NCBI GenBank assembly: GCA_900545505.1
Contig: UQZC01000074.1
Span: 1-7,500, forward strand
From: an uncultured Collinsella sp.
GTDB lineage: Bacteria; Actinomycetota; Coriobacteriia; Coriobacteriales; Coriobacteriaceae
Reading direction: 5' to 3'
Length of the DNA: 7,500 bases
Shown: positions 4,326 to 7,500 of the stretch, one piece after another
Numbering within the stretch: position 1 is the stretch's first letter
Layout: the number at the start of each line of letters is the position of its first letter
Program-made: the position numbers and the translations under genes
The notes under the pieces: model-generated
What the model was told of the DNA's origin: nothing
What the model saw: only the letters and a program-made list of their open reading frames with translations
The model's database searches: none

Positions 4326-6499
4326 CCTCCGCTGACCTCCTTAAAGATATGTCGATAGCGCGTGGCGACCGCATCGCGCAAGGGGCGCGTCGCCACGGAG
4401 TCAAGGTTGCAAGCATACCGCAAGAGCTCGACCGCGTCCAAATGGGCCCATTCGATAAGATCCTCGTCGGCGTCCAGGTCCACAAAGCGCAGGGTCACGC
4501 CGCCATGCTGACGGTAGCCCAGGATTTCGCCCTCATGGCGCAGACGCAGGTCCATCTGGGCGAGCGTAAAGCCGTCCGAAGTCTTTTCGAGCGACTGGAG
4601 ACGGTCTTGTGCCGCCGAGGCGCCACCATTGCCCTTGGAGTGCGTCATGACCAGGCAGGTGCCCGACACGCTGCCGCGGCCCACGCGACCGCGCAGCTGG
4701 TGCAGGGCCGCCAAGCCAAAGCGCTCACCGTTCTCAATGACCATGACGGTGGCGTTGGGCACGTCGACGCCCACCTCGACCACCGTGGTCGATACGAGCA
4801 CATCGATCTCGCCACGCTTGAAAGCACCGATCACGCGGTCCTTCTCCCCCGCCGGCATGCGGCCGTGAAGGCGCTCGATGGTAAGTCCCGGCAACGCCAG
4901 GCGCAGGCGGTCGAGCTCGGTTGCCGTATCGCGCAGCGGCACGGGGACGGTCACGCGGCCCTCGTCATCGCGGGCGATACCGGGGACATCCTCAAGTTCA
5001 TCGGTCGAGTCACTCGGCTCCACAAGCGGGCAGATCACGTAAGCCTGCTGGCCCTTTTCGTGCGCCTCGCGAATGGCGCCGTAGGCAAGGTCGCGGCTCG
5101 ACTCGGTAAGCACGCGCGTCGTAACGCCCGCCCCCGGAACAGGCCGATGGCGGATGATGCTCGTGTCCAGGTCGCCGTAGACCGAGAGCGCCAACGTGCG
5201 CGGTATCGGCGTGGCCGTCATAACGAGCAGGTCGGCACCCGGGCCCTTCGCGCGCAAGGCGTTGCGCTGGCCCACGCCAAAGCGGTGTTGTTCGTCGATG
5301 ACCACGAGCGACAAGTGCTTAAAATTCACGTCTTCGGAAAGCACGGCATGTGTACCAAAGAGCACGTCAAGCTCGCCCGATTCCAGCTGCGCATGGATCT
5401 GCTCGCGCTCCGCCGCCGGCGTGGCGCCCGTCAGGAGCGCCCAGGACATACCAGCCTGAGAGAGCAAAGGGCCTGTCTTATCGGCATACTGACGAGCCAG
5501 CACGCCCGTAGGCGCCATGACGCAGGCCTGGGTGCCGCTATCGACGACTACAGCCAACGCACAGGCGGCAACGGCCGTCTTGCCGGTACCGACGTCGCCC
5601 AGCAGCAGACGGTTCATGACGCGCGTATCATCGCACATGTCGTGCAAAATATCCTGGAATGCGGCCTCCTGCTCGTCGCTCAGCGAAAACGGCAGGGCCT
5701 GCCTAAGCGCGGCCAAGTGCTCGCCCGCGGCGTGGGCGTAGGGAACCACCTCGACCAAGCCGCCATCGTTACGCAGACGCAGTGCGAGCTGCAAGCAGAG
5801 ACACTCCTCGTAGGCAAGACGCCGGCGCGCGATATCGCGCTCGGCCATACTCGAAGGAAAGTGGATCGAGCGCAACGCACGGGCATTGCTCATCAGGCGG
5901 CGCTTGACGCGCAAACGTGCGGGAATCGGATCGAAGGGATTGCCGACGACCTCGAGCGCGCCGCTAACGATGCGGCGCATCCACGCCTGGCTCACGCCAT
6001 CGCTCACATAATGGACCGGCAGGATAGTACCAGCGGCACGCCCCTCCTCGAGCTTTTCGAAATGCGGAGAGGCCATCTGCTTAAAGCCGTAGGCAAACTC
6101 GACCTTACCCATCACGGCCAGGCGGTCTCCCTGCTTAAACTGCTGGGCAATCCAGGGCTGACGGAAAAAGGCGACTTGCAGCACGCCCGTCTCGTCCACC
6201 AGCGAGACCTCGGTCACCTGCATACGCGGGCGGGGCTGCTTTTGAACGATACGATCGACCGTGGCGACGATCGTGCACACGGTACCGATGGGCGCCATCT
6301 CGATGGACCAGGAGCGCGTAAAGTCCAGGTATCGATGAGGGATATGGAGAAGGAGGTCCCCCACCGTCTGAATTCCCAAACGGCGAAGGGCCTCCTCACG
6401 TTTACCCGAAACATATTTGAGTCGCGCGATATCCTCGTCGAGCGCATTGCTCTGGGCAAAGCGCTCCGAGACGCGCGGCACGGAGCACAGCTCGGACAT
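4322..6499 (-). CDS. recG: ATP-dependent DNA helicase RecG
   Basis: RecG is a superfamily 2 translocase that remodels stalled replication forks and branch-migrates Holliday junctions and R-loops. The 725-residue product is intact and close to normal length. The N-terminal wedge domain (about 1-200) includes GDLLLHIPHRYLDF (47-60). The motor shows Walker A GDVGTGKT (301-308), MAPT (328-331), the DEQH box (402-405), TATPIPRT (428-435), TTVVEVGVDVPNA (571-583) and motif VI QLRGRVGRG (601-609). The C-terminal hairpin motif reads EGEILGYRQHG (656-666). Compared with E. coli RecG, an acidic segment at about 494-527 looks like an insertion of roughly 25 residues. The ATG lies 10 nt after the fakA-like stop with only a weak ribosome site, suggesting coupled translation. 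The fakA-recG pair is common in Gram-positive bacteria. Confidence 0.97.
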   Translation of the reverse strand: MSELCSVPRVSERFAQSNALDEDIARLKYVSGKREEALRRLGIQTVGDLLLHIPHRYLDFTRSWSIEMAPIGTVCTIVATVDRIVQKQPRPRMQVTEVSLVDETGVLQVAFFRQPWIAQQFKQGDRLAVMGKVEFAYGFKQMASPHFEKLEEGRAAGTILPVHYVSDGVSQAWMRRIVSGALEVVGNPFDPIPARLRVKRRLMSNARALRSIHFPSSMAERDIARRRLAYEECLCLQLALRLRNDGGLVEVVPYAHAAGEHLAALRQALPFSLSDEQEAAFQDILHDMCDDTRVMNRLLLGDVGTGKTAVAACALAVVVDSGTQACVMAPTGVLARQYADKTGPLLSQAGMSWALLTGATPAAEREQIHAQLESGELDVLFGTHAVLSEDVNFKHLSLVVIDEQHRFGVGQRNALRAKGPGADLLVMTATPIPRTLALSVYGDLDTSIIRHRPVPGAGVTTRVLTESSRDLAYGAIREAHEKGQQAYVICPLVEPSDSTDELEDVPGIARDDEGRVTVPVPLRDTATELDRLRLALPGLTIERLHGRMPAGEKDRVIGAFKRGEIDVLVSTTVVEVGVDVPNATVMVIENGERFGLAALHQLRGRVGRGSVSGTCLVMTHSKGNGGASAAQDRLQSLEKTSDGFTLAQMDLRLRHEGEILGYRQHGGVTLRFVDLDADEDLIEWAHLDAVELLRYACNLDSVATRPLRDAVATRYRHIFKEVSGG
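4336..4342 (-). promoter_or_regulatory. rsmD: Strong ribosome binding site for rsmD inside the recG 3' end
   Basis: AAGGAGG matches the anti-Shine-Dalgarno fully and lies 10 nt before the rsmD ATG, within the last codons of recG. A second GGAGG abuts the ATG and is too close to act. Together with the 4-bp ATGA overlap it points to tight recG-rsmD coupling. Confidence 0.65.
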
Positions 6500-6509
6500 G
6501 GGCAGATGC

Positions 6510-7500
6510 CTACTCGATCGAGAAGATCACGGGATAGAGCGGCTGCTCGCCACGATGGGCATCGATCTCCAGGTCGGGCTGAGCCTCCTCGATGGCGTCG
6601 ACGATCTCCTGGAAGGCCTCATCGGACAGCTCCTCGCCGGCCAGAATCGTCAGCGCATCGCCCTCCTCTTCCTCCTGCATGCGGTTGATGCAGTCGAGCG
6701 TGACCTGCTTCACGTCGGAGCCGACCACGTCGATGGAGCCGGCGATGATACCCATGACATCACCGGAGTGAATCGGAGAGCCGTCGGAGGCGCTGGAATC
6801 ACGCACGGCGCGGGTGACCTCGCCATCGCGAACTTCGCTGATGGCGTCGACCATGGCGGCAACAGCATCCTCGAGCTCGGAATCGGGCAGGACCGCGAAC
6901 AGTGCGGAGAACGCCTGCGGGACAGTCTTGGTGGGAACGACGGCGACCTTCTTGTCGGTGCAGGCAGAAGCGGCAGCCTCGGCAGGCATACGGGTGGTGG
7001 CGCTATTGGGCAAAATCTCGACCGAGGTCGCGTTGACCTGGTCCACCGCGCCCAGCAGGTCGGCGGTAGAGGGGTTCATGGTCTGGCCACCCGAGACGAT
7101 CACGTCAACGCCGAGGGACTTGAGGATGTCGGCCTCGCCCGAACCAGCGGCAACGGCGACAAAGCCCAGCGCCTTGGCGGGCTCGGCAGCCCTTCTCCTG
7201 GTCCCCTGGACGACGACTGGCGGTACGGTCGTGGGCCTCCATCTCCATGTTGTGGATAAAGACCTCGTAGATCTGACCGAGCTGCAGCATATGCTCGAGC
7301 ACCAGGTTGGGGGTGTTGGAGTGCACGTGGATCTTGTAGTCGGGGTAGGCACCCACGAGCAGCTCGCAGTCGCCCATGGAACCCAGGAACTTAAGGCACT
7401 CGTCCTCGTCAAAGGGGGCATCGGCCTTAAAGAGGAACTCGTTGCAGTAGCGGAACTCCGAGCCCTCCCAGTCGTCGTTAGCCTCGACCTCAACGCCCTC
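6510..7500 (-). CDS. fakA: FakA/YloV-type fatty-acid kinase, C-terminal part, frameshifted (5' end outside window)
   Basis: FakA, a DAK2-domain protein, phosphorylates exogenous fatty acids held by a FakB (DegV) partner, feeding acyl-phosphate to phospholipid synthesis. The ATP-binding N-terminal domain lies beyond 7500. Visible first are the middle-domain motifs FRYCNEF and SMGDCELLV followed by YKIHVHSNTP. The Cys of YCNEF (7444-7446) and the two His of HVH match residues reported to bind zinc in FakA. The C-terminal domain follows, with GFVAVAAGSGEADILKSLG, VSGGQTMNPST and the final GEQPLYPVIFSIE. The two halves are in different frames. Dropping one base from the CCC at 7190-7192 joins them as DQEKAAEPAKALGFV. 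As written, the upstream frame stops at 7105 and loses the C-terminal domain. Sequence error is the simplest cause. The stop is 10 nt before recG. Confidence 0.87.
   Translation of the reverse strand, partial: RALRSRLTTTGRARSSATATSSSLRPMPPLTRTSALSSWVPWATASCSWVPTPTTRSTCTPTPPTWCSSICCSSVRSTRSLSTTWRWRPTTVPPVVVQGTRRRAAEPAKALGFVAVAAGSGEADILKSLGVDVIVSGGQTMNPSTADLLGAVDQVNATSVEILPNSATTRMPAEAAASACTDKKVAVVPTKTVPQAFSALFAVLPDSELEDAVAAMVDAISEVRDGEVTRAVRDSSASDGSPIHSGDVMGIIAGSIDVVGSDVKQVTLDCINRMQEEEEGDALTILAGEELSDEAFQEIVDAIEEAQPDLEIDAHRGEQPLYPVIFSIE

Noticed and set aside
3361..4335. A 324-codon plus-strand open frame opposite coaD and rsmD
   Set aside because: It has low-complexity Ser/Arg/Thr-rich composition with no motif, and it lies entirely over genes with clear conserved motifs.
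4349..6688. A 779-codon open frame on the plus strand opposite recG, longer than recG itself
   Set aside because: Its translation has no recognisable domain, is full of His, Arg and Ala, and mirrors recG codons. Long antisense frames are common in GC-rich genes, and recG has all its motifs on the other strand.
7185..7196. Programmed +1 frameshifting in the fakA-like gene
   Set aside because: The site AAG-GGC has no slow codon or stop at the shift, and the family is not known to need a shift. A one-base insertion explains it more simply.

Overview
This window is a dense stretch of core genome from a high-GC Gram-positive bacterium. Gene content, order and protein sequences fit the class Coriobacteriia, most likely Collinsella or a close relative. 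That placement rests on recognition of the sequences, not on a search. Ten genes are visible, all on the minus strand, so transcription runs from position 7500 towards position 1. No mobile element, CRISPR array, tRNA, rRNA or accessory cassette was seen, and no gap between genes is as long as 300 bases.

In transcription order the genes are: the 3' part of a fakA/yloV-type fatty-acid kinase gene (7500-6510, 5' end outside the window); recG (6499-4322); rsmD (4325-3688); coaD (3695-3198); a short coiled-coil gene resembling sepIVA/divIVA (3129-2632); a yceD/DUF177 gene (2632-2078); rpmF (2013-1834); plsX (1746-727); acpP (612-370); and the 5' part of rnc (366-1). Many junctions are tight: recG-rsmD overlap by 4 bp, rsmD-coaD by 8 bp, sepIVA-like-yceD by 1 bp, and acpP-rnc are 3 bp apart. 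Larger gaps (about 64 to 114 bp) lie before the sepIVA-like gene, rpmF, plsX and acpP, and these hold the candidate regulatory signals.

The genes link lipid supply with ribosome and RNA work. FakA phosphorylates exogenous fatty acids and PlsX makes acyl-phosphate from acyl-ACP, so both feed phospholipid synthesis. ACP carries the acyl chains, and CoaD supplies the CoA from which the ACP prosthetic group is taken. RsmD methylates 16S rRNA, YceD is linked to 23S rRNA, RpmF is a 50S protein and RNase III processes rRNA. RecG rescues stalled replication forks.

The main oddities are: apparent single-base frameshifts in rsmD (near 3996) and in the fakA-like gene (near 7190-7192), most simply sequence errors; a perfect 22-bp palindrome just upstream of acpP; an ACP whose usual Asp-Ser-Leu attachment motif reads Asn-Ser-Leu; and an intrinsic terminator squeezed between rpmF and plsX. 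I found no convincing undescribed system here.
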